Part shown: one piece after another, positions 43,378 to 53,350 of the stretch | Layout: the number at the start of each line of letters is the position of its first letter | Position numbering within the stretch: the first letter of the stretch is position 1 | Assembly (NCBI RefSeq): GCF_002153425.1 | Contig: NZ_KZ119600.1 | Coordinates: 3,089,920 to 3,153,919, forward strand | DNA: 64,000 bases | Direction of reading: 5' to 3' | Source of the DNA: Litchfieldia alkalitelluris | GTDB lineage: Bacteria; Bacillota; Bacilli; Bacillales; Salisediminibacteriaceae | Translations under genes and position numbers: made by a program | The notes under the pieces: model-generated | What the model saw: only the letters and a program-made list of their open reading frames with translations | The model's database searches: none | What the model was told of the DNA's origin: nothing

Positions 43378-44232
43378 TTAATCGTAAAAAACATCAAAAG
43401 TACCCCATAGATCTTCTAATTCCTTTAATCGTTTCTCCACTTGTTTATGCTCTGACCTTGTTAATGCAGTAATTAAAGCACTTGCTATACTCATTGGTGC
43501 TGCAAAGGAATCAATAAAGGAATTAATCTCCGTTGCCGCAACAATATTTCGATCACCGTATGGTACTAACGGGCTCATTAGATGGTCTGTAATGACTAGC
43601 GTCTTTGCCCCTTGCTGCTTCACATATTTTAATACCTCTACAGTACGTTTCGTATAACGAGAGAAACCAAGTCCAATTACAAGGTCCTCTTCTGTAATAT
43701 CAAGTAAATGTTCAGAAACTCCATCTGCCTGCCTAATTAACTCTGTATTTTGAAGAACAAGGTCAAGATAGAACTCTAAAAATGTTCCGATACTGGTTGC
43801 ACTTCGATAAGCAATAATATATATTCTTTTTGCATTAATAATTTCCTTAACCGCTTTTTCAAAGTTGTCTGGCTCTACTTGCCCCAACGTCATTTTTAGA
43901 TTTTGAATATCGTCAGATAACACCTCAGAGATAACATTCTCTGTCATATCATCTGCATCTGTCGTTCTTGCCAATACTTCTGCTGATGTCATTTTACGTT
44001 GTAATGCTTCCTGTAAATGACGTTGTAAGTCAGGGTAACCTTTATAATTTAGAAAAAATGCAAAGCGGATGACAGTTGCTTCTCCAACTTGGACGTTTTT
44101 CGCTAACTTTGATGCGGTTAGAAAAGGTGCCGTTTCATGATTCTCAATGAGATAATTTGCTATTTTTTTATGGGATTTACTCATTCTGTCGCGACTTTGA
44201 ATCATTCGTTTATAAACTTCGCTTTCTAACAC
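43378..44232 (-). CDS. RpiR/MurR-family transcription regulator with SIS domain
   Basis: 284 residues: an N-terminal HTH_6 (AKNVQVGEATVIRFAFFLNYKGYPDLQ) and a C-terminal SIS domain (KRIYIIAYRSATSIGTFLE, LVIGLGFSRYTKRTVEVL). Such regulators sense phosphosugars or related anions. It is transcribed with the aminotransferase upstream of it and converges with the TRAP permease, so it may control both. Confidence 0.9.
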   Translation of the reverse strand: MLESEVYKRMIQSRDRMSKSHKKIANYLIENHETAPFLTASKLAKNVQVGEATVIRFAFFLNYKGYPDLQRHLQEALQRKMTSAEVLARTTDADDMTENVISEVLSDDIQNLKMTLGQVEPDNFEKAVKEIINAKRIYIIAYRSATSIGTFLEFYLDLVLQNTELIRQADGVSEHLLDITEEDLVIGLGFSRYTKRTVEVLKYVKQQGAKTLVITDHLMSPLVPYGDRNIVAATEINSFIDSFAAPMSIASALITALTRSEHKQVEKRLKELEDLWGTFDVFYD

Positions 44233-44244
44233 AAGTCCTCCCCC

Positions 44245-45645
44245 TTAGGACATACCATCTCCCCCTAAGCGATTATTTAATACTTTATCATAGGCGCTTA
44301 ACGTTGCTTCCATTTCTTTATCCCCGTGAGTAGTGGAAATACTGTAGCGATTCATTGGTTTCGTATAAATACCCTCATTCAATAAATGGAAGTCTAACTC
44401 TTTTCGTAAACTAAGGTTAGTGTTTTGGAGGTCACGGTAATGCCGTATTTTATTATCACGGGTGCACACAATACTGAAAATAGTTCCAAGACCTAACGTT
44501 TTTAATGGAATATTTGCTTTATTACCAAGCTTTTCTATTTCAGCCTTCAAAGTATTAGTATACGCTATTGTTTGGTCAAAATCCTGCTCTAAACGTTCAA
44601 TAGTTGCTAAACCTGTCGCTAAAATTGTCGGATGTCCGTTGTAAGTCCCACTATGAAACAAAATCTCCTTCGCTGAAGACTTTTTCCCTTGGCCTACATT
44701 GAACACATCACCAGTAGCATTTGGTTTACTAATTGTTAGTATTTCTTCCCTTCCCCCTACAACACCAATTGGAAAGCCACCGCCTATAACTTTTCCAAGT
44801 GTAGTAATATCTGGTTTGATATGATAAATCTCCTGACCGCCACCAAGTGCACTGCGGAAGCCGGTCTTTACTTCGTCAAAAATAAGAATTATTCCATGTT
44901 TTTTTGTAATTTCTCTCAAACGTGTCATGAATTGTTGTTTTGCAGGAATAAATCCTCCTTGAACTGGTTCAATAATAACTGCCCCTAATTCTGAAGCATT
45001 TTTTCCAATTAATCTCTCTGTGGCTTCGATGTTGTTGAAAGGAAGCATCAGAGGTCTTTCATCAGAATAAAGATCTAAACCCGAAGACTCTGGAACTGCT
45101 TCTGGTGATTCCTCTTCTCCTGCCTCATCAAGTGAAGGATTAATGCTGTACAAGACATCATTATATCCACCATGATAATGCCCTTCGAACTTTGCTATCT
45201 TCTTCTTTCCTGTAAATGCAGTAGCTAATCTAATTGCCAATAGTGTTGCCTCTGTACCAGAATTAGTAAATCTTAATTTTTCCATTGATGGATAGTACGA
45301 CTGTATTTTCTTAGCAAATGTTGTTTCTAGTTCATGTGGCGTTCCAAATAAAAACGTTCCATCTTGAATCATTTGCTCTTGTATTGCAGTTTTTATATCT
45401 TCATGCCCATGCCCTAAAGCTAATGATCCATATGCCATCAAATAGTCGACATACTGATTTCCGTCAACATCTTCTATCCAAGCACCATCAGCTTTTTTCA
45501 TCACGATCGGATAAGGCGCGAAATGTTTAATGTTAGCTGTAACTCCTCCAGGTAAATAATCCTCTGCTTCCTTCATTAGTTCGTATGATTTCTTTGTTTT
45601 GGCTCCGTACTGAATGAATGGATGTTCCACCTTCCGAATGGCCAT
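44245..45645 (-). CDS. class III PLP-dependent aminotransferase (GSA-aminomutase-like)
   Basis: 466 residues with the fold-type I, class III pattern: EAEDYLPGGVTANIKHFAPYP, RFTNSGTEATLLAIRLATAF, GHYHGGYND, IIFDEVKTGFR and TLGKVIGGGFPIG with the Schiff-base Lys. It is nearest to glutamate-1-semialdehyde aminomutase-like enzymes, but about 35 residues longer than HemL. Its context (TRAP transporter, RpiR regulator, KamA-like enzyme) points to an amino acid or beta-amino acid transaminase rather than heme synthesis. Confidence 0.88.
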   Translation of the reverse strand: MAIRKVEHPFIQYGAKTKKSYELMKEAEDYLPGGVTANIKHFAPYPIVMKKADGAWIEDVDGNQYVDYLMAYGSLALGHGHEDIKTAIQEQMIQDGTFLFGTPHELETTFAKKIQSYYPSMEKLRFTNSGTEATLLAIRLATAFTGKKKIAKFEGHYHGGYNDVLYSINPSLDEAGEEESPEAVPESSGLDLYSDERPLMLPFNNIEATERLIGKNASELGAVIIEPVQGGFIPAKQQFMTRLREITKKHGIILIFDEVKTGFRSALGGGQEIYHIKPDITTLGKVIGGGFPIGVVGGREEILTISKPNATGDVFNVGQGKKSSAKEILFHSGTYNGHPTILATGLATIERLEQDFDQTIAYTNTLKAEIEKLGNKANIPLKTLGLGTIFSIVCTRDNKIRHYRDLQNTNLSLRKELDFHLLNEGIYTKPMNRYSISTTHGDKEMEATLSAYDKVLNNRLGGDGMS

Positions 45646-45857
45646 TGTTAATCAACAAACCCCTTTCAGTTCAAATTCCTTCTACACTTCATTTTTATGA
45701 AGGATTTATTTCATTTTATGATATGTTTGCTCGTCTGTGAAGAGGTCATACACAATTTCTTCAAAAAAGCATAAGATGATGAATTAGCCTAAATAAACAA
45801 AAGAAATATGGAGGAAATATTTCATTTTGTTAGAAAAATAGATGTTTTATTCCGTTT

Positions 45858-45887
45858 TTGACCAAATATAAAGATTATGTTTATAAT
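45858..45887 (+). promoter_or_regulatory. sigma-A promoter of the KamA-family gene
   Basis: TTGACC (45858-45863), 18-base spacer and a perfect TATAAT (45882-45887), about 40 bases before the ATG. Confidence 0.75.
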
Positions 45888-45928
45888 GGATAAGAATCTA
45901 TTAATCTTGTAATGGAGTGTGATATAGA

Positions 45929-47095
45929 ATGGCACAACCAAAGTACATTATGAACATCGATAAGATTACTCAAATTCCTGAAGAAGAACGTGCAAAACTA
46001 AAAAAAATCACTGAAAAATTCGTGTTTCGTGTGAATGATTACTACTTAAATTTGATTGATTGGAATAATCCGAACGACCCAATTAAAAAGCTGATCATAC
46101 CTAACGAAGGAGAATTGGAAGAGTATGGGCGCTGGGATGCTTCCGATGAAGACACGAATTATGCTGCACCAGGATGCCAGCATAAATATGGAACAACAGC
46201 TTTATTAATTGTATCTGAAGTATGTGGTGCTTATTGTCGTTACTGCTTCCGTAAACGTCTTTTCCGTAATGACATTAAAGAAGCAATGGCAGACGTACAA
46301 CCTGGTATTGAATACATCAAAAACCACCCTGAAATAAACAATGTTTTATTAACAGGTGGAGATTCACTTATACTTGCAACGAAGAAGTTACGCCTTATCA
46401 TTGAGCAACTTCGTGAAATCCCACATGTAAAGATCATTCGTCTTGGATCAAAAATGCCAGTATTTAATCCAATGAGAATTTATGAAGATGAAGAGTTACT
46501 AGAGCTTATTCGTGAATACTCTACACCGGAACAGCGAATATATGTAATGGCTCACATTAATCATCCAGTGGAGATTACTGAAGAGGCTAAACGTGGTTTT
46601 GATGCCCTTCACCAAGCTGGTGCAATTGTTGTTAACCAAACACCTGTATTAAAAGGAATTAATGATGATCCTAAAGTTCTTGGAGAGTTACTAGACAAGT
46701 TATCATGGGCTGGAGTTACACCATATTACTTTTTCATTAACCGCCCAGTTGCTGGAAACAATGATTTCGTTCTTACCCTCGAAGAAGCATATAATGCTGT
46801 TGAACAGGCTAAAGCAATGACTTCTGGATTAGGTAAACGCGTTCGTCTGTCCATGAGTCACACTTCTGGTAAAATTGAAATTCTAGCTATTGAAGACGGT
46901 AAAGCATACCTTAAATATCACCAATCCCGTGATAATCATTATGGTAAATTCATGGTTCTAGATTGTCCTAAAGATGCGGCATGGTTTGATGATCTACCAG
47001 GAAATGAACAGTATTGGGAAAAACCAAAGAAGAAGCTCGAAACTTTTGTAGGAGCTAACGAAAAAATTAAAGCTAAAGAAGAAACAACTGTTTAA
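45929..47095 (+). CDS. KamA-family radical SAM aminomutase
   Basis: 388 residues. The radical SAM cluster is CGAYCRYC (Cys99, Cys103, Cys106) followed by FRKRLF. Then come the SAM-binding GGD in NNVLLTGGDSL and the KamA-like IIRLGSKMPVFNPMRI and GAIVVNQTPVLKGIND. Clostridial lysine 2,3-aminomutase is longer (about 416) and has a CSMYCRHCTRRR motif; the Y-C-F-R form here is nearer to EpmB-like members. Lysine, glutamate or another amino acid could be the substrate. No beta-lysine acetyltransferase gene is adjacent. It faces away from the aminotransferase gene. Confidence 0.85.
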   Translation: MAQPKYIMNIDKITQIPEEERAKLKKITEKFVFRVNDYYLNLIDWNNPNDPIKKLIIPNEGELEEYGRWDASDEDTNYAAPGCQHKYGTTALLIVSEVCGAYCRYCFRKRLFRNDIKEAMADVQPGIEYIKNHPEINNVLLTGGDSLILATKKLRLIIEQLREIPHVKIIRLGSKMPVFNPMRIYEDEELLELIREYSTPEQRIYVMAHINHPVEITEEAKRGFDALHQAGAIVVNQTPVLKGINDDPKVLGELLDKLSWAGVTPYYFFINRPVAGNNDFVLTLEEAYNAVEQAKAMTSGLGKRVRLSMSHTSGKIEILAIEDGKAYLKYHQSRDNHYGKFMVLDCPKDAAWFDDLPGNEQYWEKPKKKLETFVGANEKIKAKEETTV

Positions 47096-47105
47096 ATAAG
47101 CAAAG

Positions 47106-47143
47106 AAAAGGCCAGGAGAACTCTTTTGTTCACCTGGCCTTTT
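47106..47143 (+). terminator. terminator of the KamA-family gene
   Basis: AAAAGGCCAGG / CCTGGCCTTTTT. Confidence 0.85.
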
Positions 47144-47262
47144 TACTATCCTCTAAGTTTAATTGATTTCAAACATAGTCCCCACTTATCCGTTAGTTTT
47201 GCTTCTATAAATAATTCTTGTAAAATGAACTTGAATCTATTTTTTCAAAGGGGGGAATACGT

Positions 47263-48042
47263 ATGAGATTTTTCATAATAGGTCTAGTAATATTACTTCT
47301 GATTAGCTGCGAGAGTAATTTACGTTTTTCTTCCGAAGAACCTACTCCCCCTATTGTAACTAATGCTGAAATAGCTCCACTATCCATTCAGTTTTTATCT
47401 ACTAAATTTAATGAAAACAATGCGGAATTGTTCTTTGAATTAGCTCATTTGGACCACTCGCCTGTGAAAAAGAGTGACTACTATATTGAATGGCCAGAAT
47501 ATGTATTTGACCAAAATGACCTTCCATACAAAGTTACTTCACATGGATTTACTTATGGTAACAAAGAAAATGAAGTAGCGTTTGATACCAATGCTCAAGT
47601 TATTAGTCTCAAAATAGAACCAACACCTGTCCAAAAGCAAGAATCTACATTGCAAATTCCAATGTTTATAAAACCTATTTTGTTTGAAAATGGCTACCCT
47701 TTCCTAATTAAAAACGATTATCATCATTACTTAAAAACAGGAGAAATAACACTAACAGAATTTGAAGTAGAGGGTAATTTTTTAAGGTTCAAAGCGAGAG
47801 ACTCTCATCCTGAAGCTTCCGATAAAAGCCTTCATTACGCATATACCTTGAATGTGAATGGGCATGAGATTTTCCCTTTATTCACAAGGAATCGAAACAA
47901 ATATAATGGTTCCACTTTTATTGAACTGGAATTTGCTAATTCGATCGGTCTTCCAAGTGAATTAATTATAAAACGCATGACATTGCAGGACCCTGAATGG
48001 CGATTTAATTTCTCTATCCCAATAAAACGGCAGGGACATTAG
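47263..48042 (+). CDS. uncharacterised lipoprotein
   Basis: 259 residues. A short signal peptide ends in the lipobox LISC. The mature part is beta-rich and begins SNLRFSSEEPTPPIV; no known domain is recognised. It stands alone between terminators, with RBS AAAGGGGGG. Confidence 0.7.
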   Translation: MRFFIIGLVILLLISCESNLRFSSEEPTPPIVTNAEIAPLSIQFLSTKFNENNAELFFELAHLDHSPVKKSDYYIEWPEYVFDQNDLPYKVTSHGFTYGNKENEVAFDTNAQVISLKIEPTPVQKQESTLQIPMFIKPILFENGYPFLIKNDYHHYLKTGEITLTEFEVEGNFLRFKARDSHPEASDKSLHYAYTLNVNGHEIFPLFTRNRNKYNGSTFIELEFANSIGLPSELIIKRMTLQDPEWRFNFSIPIKRQGH

Positions 48043-48062
48043 TGTAAAAACACATATGTCCC
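48033..48062. terminator. hairpin between convergent lipoprotein and coat-like genes
   Basis: GGGACAT / ATGTCCC with inner TGT/ACA pairs spans the stop codon of the lipoprotein gene. The T run is weak. Confidence 0.5.
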
Positions 48063-48074
48063 TACTACTTTCTT

Positions 48075-48617
48075 TTAGTCTAAATCGTCATCTGGCATAT
48101 ATCCGTAATGTTGTGGCATGCCTCCTTGGAATGGTTGCCCTTGCTGCTGCATAGGGGGTGTTTGTTCCATTGGATAAGTTGGTTGCCCTGGTTGTGTCGG
48201 TTGCTCAAAATTTCCCGGATACATGTGCATGGACTGATCCCCCATGTGACCCTGAGGTTGCTCATACGGTAAAGGAGCTTGAGGCGGCATCATTGGTTGG
48301 TCATGGTGCCCCATAGGCATCTGCCCTGGTTGTGCATGATGGGGCATACCTGGCTGATATCCATGCGGTGCAACACCTGGGTATTGTCCTGGCAACCCGT
48401 GACCTTGTTGTGGCATTGGTTGATGATGTCCCTGAAAACCGCCTGGTTGAGGATGATATCCATGACCAGCATGTGCTGGGTGTACATGTCCTCCATGTGG
48501 CATATATGGTGCATGATGTGCATGGGCATGATGTGGAGTCATTGTGTTTCCATAGCCCTCTGGCATTGCACCAGCATAAGGGTTATGTTTCTTCGGTTGG
48601 TTACAGTTACAACTCAT
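48075..48617 (-). CDS. His/Met/Pro/Gln/Gly-rich protein, possible spore coat protein
   Basis: 180 residues of low complexity. The start has Cys-x-Cys (MSCNCNQPKKHNPYAG). Next comes a His-rich region with many HH/HAH steps (about 29-75), then Pro/Gln/Met-rich repeats such as GMPHHAQPGQMPMGHH, and the acidic end PDDDLD. Spore coat and crust proteins of bacilli share this style, and the His clusters could bind metal. No family assignment is made. Confidence 0.75.
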   Translation of the reverse strand: MSCNCNQPKKHNPYAGAMPEGYGNTMTPHHAHAHHAPYMPHGGHVHPAHAGHGYHPQPGGFQGHHQPMPQQGHGLPGQYPGVAPHGYQPGMPHHAQPGQMPMGHHDQPMMPPQAPLPYEQPQGHMGDQSMHMYPGNFEQPTQPGQPTYPMEQTPPMQQQGQPFQGGMPQHYGYMPDDDLD

Positions 48618-48823
48618 TATTTTTCCCCTTTCTATCGGTACTTCTTAATATCAATATTGATTCAATTTTCATTTTATGAGACTAATTAAATATTGTGACA
48701 ATGTCCTATACCATTCGCCGTGTCAGGTACTAGCCCTTACTTAACGATCTAGTATTAACAGCACACTTCCAGGAATATATTTTCATATAATGCAACAAAA
48801 ATTGTTCTAAAGGAGTTCGTGCT

Positions 48824-49390
48824 ATGGGATTTATCTCTCCTGTCGAAGCAGGAATGAAAGACGCTAAAATGATGATTAGGACTGCGGAGGGTTACGATGG
48901 AAAACAAATGCACCAATTAACAAGAGATGTTATTGCTGAAGAGAATGGGCTAATTATGACACTTGCTGATTTTACAATGACTGAAGAGGATCAGGCAGTA
49001 AAAAATGATTGGTTTATTCAGCACCCAGATACACTAGCCATCGTTGCATTAAAAAATCACTTTGTAATAGGGATATTGACAATTGAACCAGAAACCTTTT
49101 TGAAAACTTGCCATCGGGCTAATTTAGGCTTAATTGTCCATAAAAATTACCGTTCAAAAGGAGTTGGGCTTGCACTGATGAAAGCTGCAATACAATGGGC
49201 GCAGCACCACGAACGGTATGAAAAAATAGAGCTTGAGGTGCTTCAATCCAATAAAAGAGCGATTAACCTCTATAACAAGTTGGGATTCATAGAAGAAGGA
49301 ACCATCTATAAAGCTATAAAAAATGCCCCCCATTCATATGACCATTTAGTAAGAATGTCCTTATTTACAGATGAATTGGAAAATCTGTAA
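48824..49390 (+). CDS. GNAT-family N-acetyltransferase (RimI/ribosomal-like)
   Basis: 188 residues with RBS AAAGGAG. The acetyl-CoA site is NLGLIVHKNYRSKGVGLALM, followed by ELEVLQSNKRAINLYNKLGF. The substrate is unknown. It is near the KamA-family gene, but the sequence is not specifically that of a beta-lysine acetyltransferase. Confidence 0.88.
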   Translation: MGFISPVEAGMKDAKMMIRTAEGYDGKQMHQLTRDVIAEENGLIMTLADFTMTEEDQAVKNDWFIQHPDTLAIVALKNHFVIGILTIEPETFLKTCHRANLGLIVHKNYRSKGVGLALMKAAIQWAQHHERYEKIELEVLQSNKRAINLYNKLGFIEEGTIYKAIKNAPHSYDHLVRMSLFTDELENL

Positions 49391-49476
49391 TGGCACCTGT
49401 AGGACACATGATGCTTTCTATATCTTTAATATGATATGATATTCATTGGCAGTTTTTTTAATTGGAGGATTGTATC

Positions 49477-51201
49477 ATGAATATAATTGTTACTACACTT
49501 AACGCAAAATATATACACACTTGCTTGGCCCTTAGGTTGTTAAAAAGTTATTCCGCTCCCGAGTTTGATGTTGATATGATGGAATTTACGATTAAGGATC
49601 CAGACCTTAATGTGGTTTCAGATTTATACAGCAGAAATCCTGATGTGATAGGATTTAGCTGTTACATATGGAATGTGGAGAAAACAATTCAAATTGTTAA
49701 AATGCTAAAAAAGGTTTTGCCAGAAACGAAGATTGTATTAGGTGGACCTGAAGTATCCTATGACACAGAAGAATGGCTTCGTAGAGTACCAGAGGTAGAC
49801 TTTATTGTTAGGGGAGAAGGAGAGGAAACGTTTAAACAACTCCTCACACAAATAAAAACTGATCAAAAGTATGATGGGATTGCTGGGCTCGGGTTTAGGA
49901 AGGGTGACGATATAAAAATGACACCTTCAAGACCAAACTTAGATATCCTGTCCATACCAACCCCATACAGATTTGAAGAAGACCTTCAGGATTTGGGCAA
50001 AAGAATCATCTATTTTGAGACAAGCCGTGGTTGTCCATTTCAGTGTCAGTTTTGTCTCTCGTCCATAGAGGTTGGAGTGCGCTATTTTAGTATTGAAAAG
50101 GTAAAATCTGACCTACTATATTTAATTGAAAATGGGGCAAAAATGATTAAGTTTATTGATCGTACATTTAATATTAAGAGAGATTATGCAATCGAAATAT
50201 TTCAATTCTTAATTGATAATCATGGGGGCTGTCAGTTTCAGTTTGAAATAACCGCGGACATCATGCGTCCTGAAGTATTAGATTTCCTCAACACGAATGC
50301 ACCAAAGGGGGTTTTTCGGTTTGAGATTGGCGTTCAATCAACGAATGACTTGACCAACGAGCTCGTAAAGAGGCGTCAAAATTTCAAGAAACTAGCAAGA
50401 ACGGTCACGATGGTAAAAGAAGGTGGTAAAATTGATCAACATTTAGATTTAATTGCTGGTCTTCCAGAGGAAAACTATGATTCTTTCGCTAAGACGTTTA
50501 ATGATGTCTTTGAATTACGTCCAGAAGAACTTCAACTAGGTTTTCTCAAGATGTTAAGAGGTACTGGTATGCGTGCAATGGCTGATAAATATAACTATGA
50601 ATTCATGGAGCATGCACCTTATGAAATCCTATCGAACAACGTCTTGACCTTTGGAGAACTTACAAGGATAAAACGTGCGGAAGATATTTTAGAGAAATAT
50701 TGGAATGATCATCGTCTTGATCATACTGTAGAATATCTAATTGAACATTCATTTGGATCACCCTTTGACTTTTTCCAACGATTTGGGGATTATTGGGATA
50801 AACAGGGTTGGGGAAAAATTGGCCACCAATTCGAGGACCTTTTTCTACGTCTAAAGGAATTTCTAGAATATGAAGGAATTACTGGTATGGACGTTATTAT
50901 TGGCTTAATGAAGGTCGACTATCTCTTGCATTATAACCAAAAGCCAAGAAAGAAATGGTGGGACTCAAGTGGTGGTAAAGATGAATTAAACCAATTACGT
51001 CAACATACGATAGAAAAGCTCCCAGAATTGCACCGTGATATGAATGAAAAGGTGTTATCCAAACATCTCATAATGGAAGAATTACCTTTCGACGCAGACA
51101 AATTCCTTCAATCAAAGCAACTTACTATGGGGAGCTATCTATTTATAGTAAACTATAATCCAAAGCTGGAAGAAAAGGGAGTTTACACTTTAAAAGTATA
51201 A
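49477..51201 (+). CDS. B12-binding radical SAM protein with DUF4080 C-terminus
   Basis: 574 residues from the ATG at 49477 (RBS TTGGAGG). The N-terminal cobalamin-binding Rossmann domain covers about 1-130 (IGFSCYIWNVEKTIQIVKML, KIVLGGPEVSYD). The radical SAM core has SRGCPFQCQFCLSS (C-x3-C-x2-C) and IKFIDRTFNI. The C-terminal DUF4080 domain covers about 370-574. The reaction is unknown; class B radical SAM enzymes often methylate unactivated carbons. Confidence 0.9.
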   Translation: MNIIVTTLNAKYIHTCLALRLLKSYSAPEFDVDMMEFTIKDPDLNVVSDLYSRNPDVIGFSCYIWNVEKTIQIVKMLKKVLPETKIVLGGPEVSYDTEEWLRRVPEVDFIVRGEGEETFKQLLTQIKTDQKYDGIAGLGFRKGDDIKMTPSRPNLDILSIPTPYRFEEDLQDLGKRIIYFETSRGCPFQCQFCLSSIEVGVRYFSIEKVKSDLLYLIENGAKMIKFIDRTFNIKRDYAIEIFQFLIDNHGGCQFQFEITADIMRPEVLDFLNTNAPKGVFRFEIGVQSTNDLTNELVKRRQNFKKLARTVTMVKEGGKIDQHLDLIAGLPEENYDSFAKTFNDVFELRPEELQLGFLKMLRGTGMRAMADKYNYEFMEHAPYEILSNNVLTFGELTRIKRAEDILEKYWNDHRLDHTVEYLIEHSFGSPFDFFQRFGDYWDKQGWGKIGHQFEDLFLRLKEFLEYEGITGMDVIIGLMKVDYLLHYNQKPRKKWWDSSGGKDELNQLRQHTIEKLPELHRDMNEKVLSKHLIMEELPFDADKFLQSKQLTMGSYLFIVNYNPKLEEKGVYTLKV

Positions 51202-51231
51202 GCCATTTGTGGCAGGAAAGGGGAAGTTAAC

Positions 51232-52146
51232 TTGTACAAGATTGCTTTTTTCATGATCATTTTAGGCGCAGCTTTATGGGGAACAATTGGACTATTTGTT
51301 CAAGGTCTTTACGACTTAGGTTTTTCTCCAATTGAAGTTGTCACTATACGAGTTACAGTCGCCTTTCTTGCCTTATTCTTTTATATCCTTTTAAAAAAAC
51401 GAAGCTCCTTACATATTAAAATAAAACATATTCCTTTCTTTTTAGGTACAGGAATATGTAGCATTGTTTTCTTTAATTGGGCCTACTTTACAGCGATCCA
51501 GGAAATGAACCTTTCCATTGCCGCTGTCCTTTTATATACTGGTCCAATGTTTGTTGCAATTATGTCACGTATCTTTTTTAAAGAACTATTCACTCCCCAA
51601 AAATTGATTGCCCTTTGCACAACCTTTATTGGTTGTATATTAGTTATTCAATTGTTCCCATTAAATACATCGACCCTGTCTCTATATGGTGTACTAGTGG
51701 GATTAGGTTCTGGTTTTGGTTACGCACTATACAGTATTTTTGGAAAAGCAGCATTATCTTCCTATTCCTCATTAACAACTACATTATATACTTTTCTAGT
51801 TGCTACATTAGCTTTAGTGCCAACTAGCGGTTTAGTAATGCAAGGGACTGGTCCATGGAACCTAGAGGCTGTCATGATCAGTTTAGGATTAGGTATTATT
51901 CCAACAGTTATTGCTTACTTATTGTATACAAGTGGATTAAATAAAGTGGAAACGAGTAAGGCTTCCATCGCTTCAACGATTGAGCCTGTTGTGGCCGCGC
52001 TTATTGGTGTTTTCGTATTTCACGATGTTTTATCTCCATTACAAATGCTTGGAATTCTCTTTATTCTATCTGGAGTACTGTTTATTAATATGAATGGGAG
52101 ACTCTTTCAGAGAGACTCTTTAATAAAAAAGAAAGCCGTATCATAA
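51232..52146 (+). CDS. EamA/DMT-family transporter
   Basis: 304 residues from a TTG behind AAAGGGGAAG. Ten membrane helices form two EamA repeats; the first begins ILGAALWGTIGLFVQGL and the second GVLVGLGSGFGYALYSIFGK. It is probably a metabolite exporter. The gap to the preceding gene is 30 bases, so the two may be cotranscribed. Confidence 0.9.
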   Translation: MYKIAFFMIILGAALWGTIGLFVQGLYDLGFSPIEVVTIRVTVAFLALFFYILLKKRSSLHIKIKHIPFFLGTGICSIVFFNWAYFTAIQEMNLSIAAVLLYTGPMFVAIMSRIFFKELFTPQKLIALCTTFIGCILVIQLFPLNTSTLSLYGVLVGLGSGFGYALYSIFGKAALSSYSSLTTTLYTFLVATLALVPTSGLVMQGTGPWNLEAVMISLGLGIIPTVIAYLLYTSGLNKVETSKASIASTIEPVVAALIGVFVFHDVLSPLQMLGILFILSGVLFINMNGRLFQRDSLIKKKAVS

Positions 52147-52231
52147 GACACAGCATTCCGAACGTGAGAAGTCAGAGCATACACTTGTCGAGGAAGAGAG
52201 CGTCTCCTCGTAAACTTCCTCCCAACATATG

Positions 52232-52813
52232 CTAACAATTACTTTTAGCGAAATACTCCACTTGCTCTAGCATTTTCTGCCGCTCATCGTCACTACATTG
52301 AATGACGTCTCCAAAATGAAGGCTACCTTTATTTTCTAAGCCACAGAATTGAAACATCGTTTTATCTATTAGATCTAAGAAGTTAGCTTCAATTTTTTCA
52401 GAAATGAGCTGTTCCTTAGGTGTTCCAGTTGTATAAATCATAGCTACTTTTTTCCCGCTCAATAATGGAATTGGGTCCTCCCCTTCCAATTCATAAGCAA
52501 CGCCATAGGAAAATACTCTGTCGATGTAACCTTTACCTATAGCAGGAAACCCACCCCACCAATATGGAAATAGTAAAGTAATATAATCTGCCTCTTGTAA
52601 AAACTGGTGCTCTTTTTTTATATCAATGGAATATTTACCTTTAAGGCTTTCCTTATACTCTTCTATTTGTAATAAAGGTTGAAAATCCTGTTCATATAAA
52701 TTCCTGATATTGACCTCATGTCCGAGAGTCTTTAATGTTTTAGAATAAGCATTTAATATGGCACCATTAAAGCTATTTAGTGTTGGATGCATATAGATGA
52801 TAAGATGATTCAT
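52232..52813 (-). CDS. NAD(P)H:quinone oxidoreductase-like flavodoxin-fold protein
   Basis: 193 residues from the ATG at 52813 (RBS GGAGAA). The NQO1/MdaB fold is shown by HPTLNSFNGAILNAYSKTL (FMN phosphate loop), FPYWWGGFPAIGKGYIDRVF and KKVAMIYTTGTPKEQL. It reduces quinones or nitro compounds by two electrons, or acts in K+ efflux control as KefF does. Confidence 0.88.
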   Translation of the reverse strand: MNHLIIYMHPTLNSFNGAILNAYSKTLKTLGHEVNIRNLYEQDFQPLLQIEEYKESLKGKYSIDIKKEHQFLQEADYITLLFPYWWGGFPAIGKGYIDRVFSYGVAYELEGEDPIPLLSGKKVAMIYTTGTPKEQLISEKIEANFLDLIDKTMFQFCGLENKGSLHFGDVIQCSDDERQKMLEQVEYFAKSNC

Positions 52814-52830
52814 GTACATTCTCCTTTCAA

Positions 52831-53256
52831 TTAACTATTTTCATCGGCGTTGTACCCTGTCATATATTCCATGGCCATGTCCCCTTCTCCATGAACATAA
52901 AAGCGCTCTTCAATAACTTTATTTTCCTTTGTAGTAGTAATCTCCACAAGCCATTCCCCCTCCATTGCTAATGGAAGTTCGATTTCATAGTTTCCCGGAC
53001 TCACTTCTATCATCGTCCCTTCCATTGGATGATTCATTCGTTCCATATTCATATAAAAATATACTTGATCTGCTGTAACAGGTGCCCCCTCTTGATCTGA
53101 CAAACCTAGGTTAAATGTAATGAATTCACCAGTACGATATGTATTCCCTTCGTTCATAAACTCAATCTGTAGGTCTTCCCCCCTATCATTTTGACAGCCT
53201 ACCATTGTTACTATAAGCACTGTCCAAATTGTCATAAAATAGACTATTTTTTTCAC
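52831..53256 (-). CDS. YtkA/FixH-like domain lipoprotein
   Basis: 141 residues from a GTG at 53256 (RBS GGGGGAG); the upstream in-frame ATG overlaps this RBS. The lipobox is MVGC. The domain has VYFYMNMERMNHPMEGTMIE, resembling YtkA-type domains with conserved Met/His that may bind copper. It is divergent from the thioredoxin-CcdA pair; together they suggest extracytoplasmic metal or cytochrome maturation. Confidence 0.8.
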   Translation of the reverse strand: MKKIVYFMTIWTVLIVTMVGCQNDRGEDLQIEFMNEGNTYRTGEFITFNLGLSDQEGAPVTADQVYFYMNMERMNHPMEGTMIEVSPGNYEIELPLAMEGEWLVEITTTKENKVIEERFYVHGEGDMAMEYMTGYNADENS

Positions 53257-53350
53257 ATTGAACTCCCCCATCCTTCGATATCATTAAACTATATTATAAA
53301 GAATTGTTTTATAAAAAGCATGTACACTAATTCTCTTGGGGGGAGATCAA

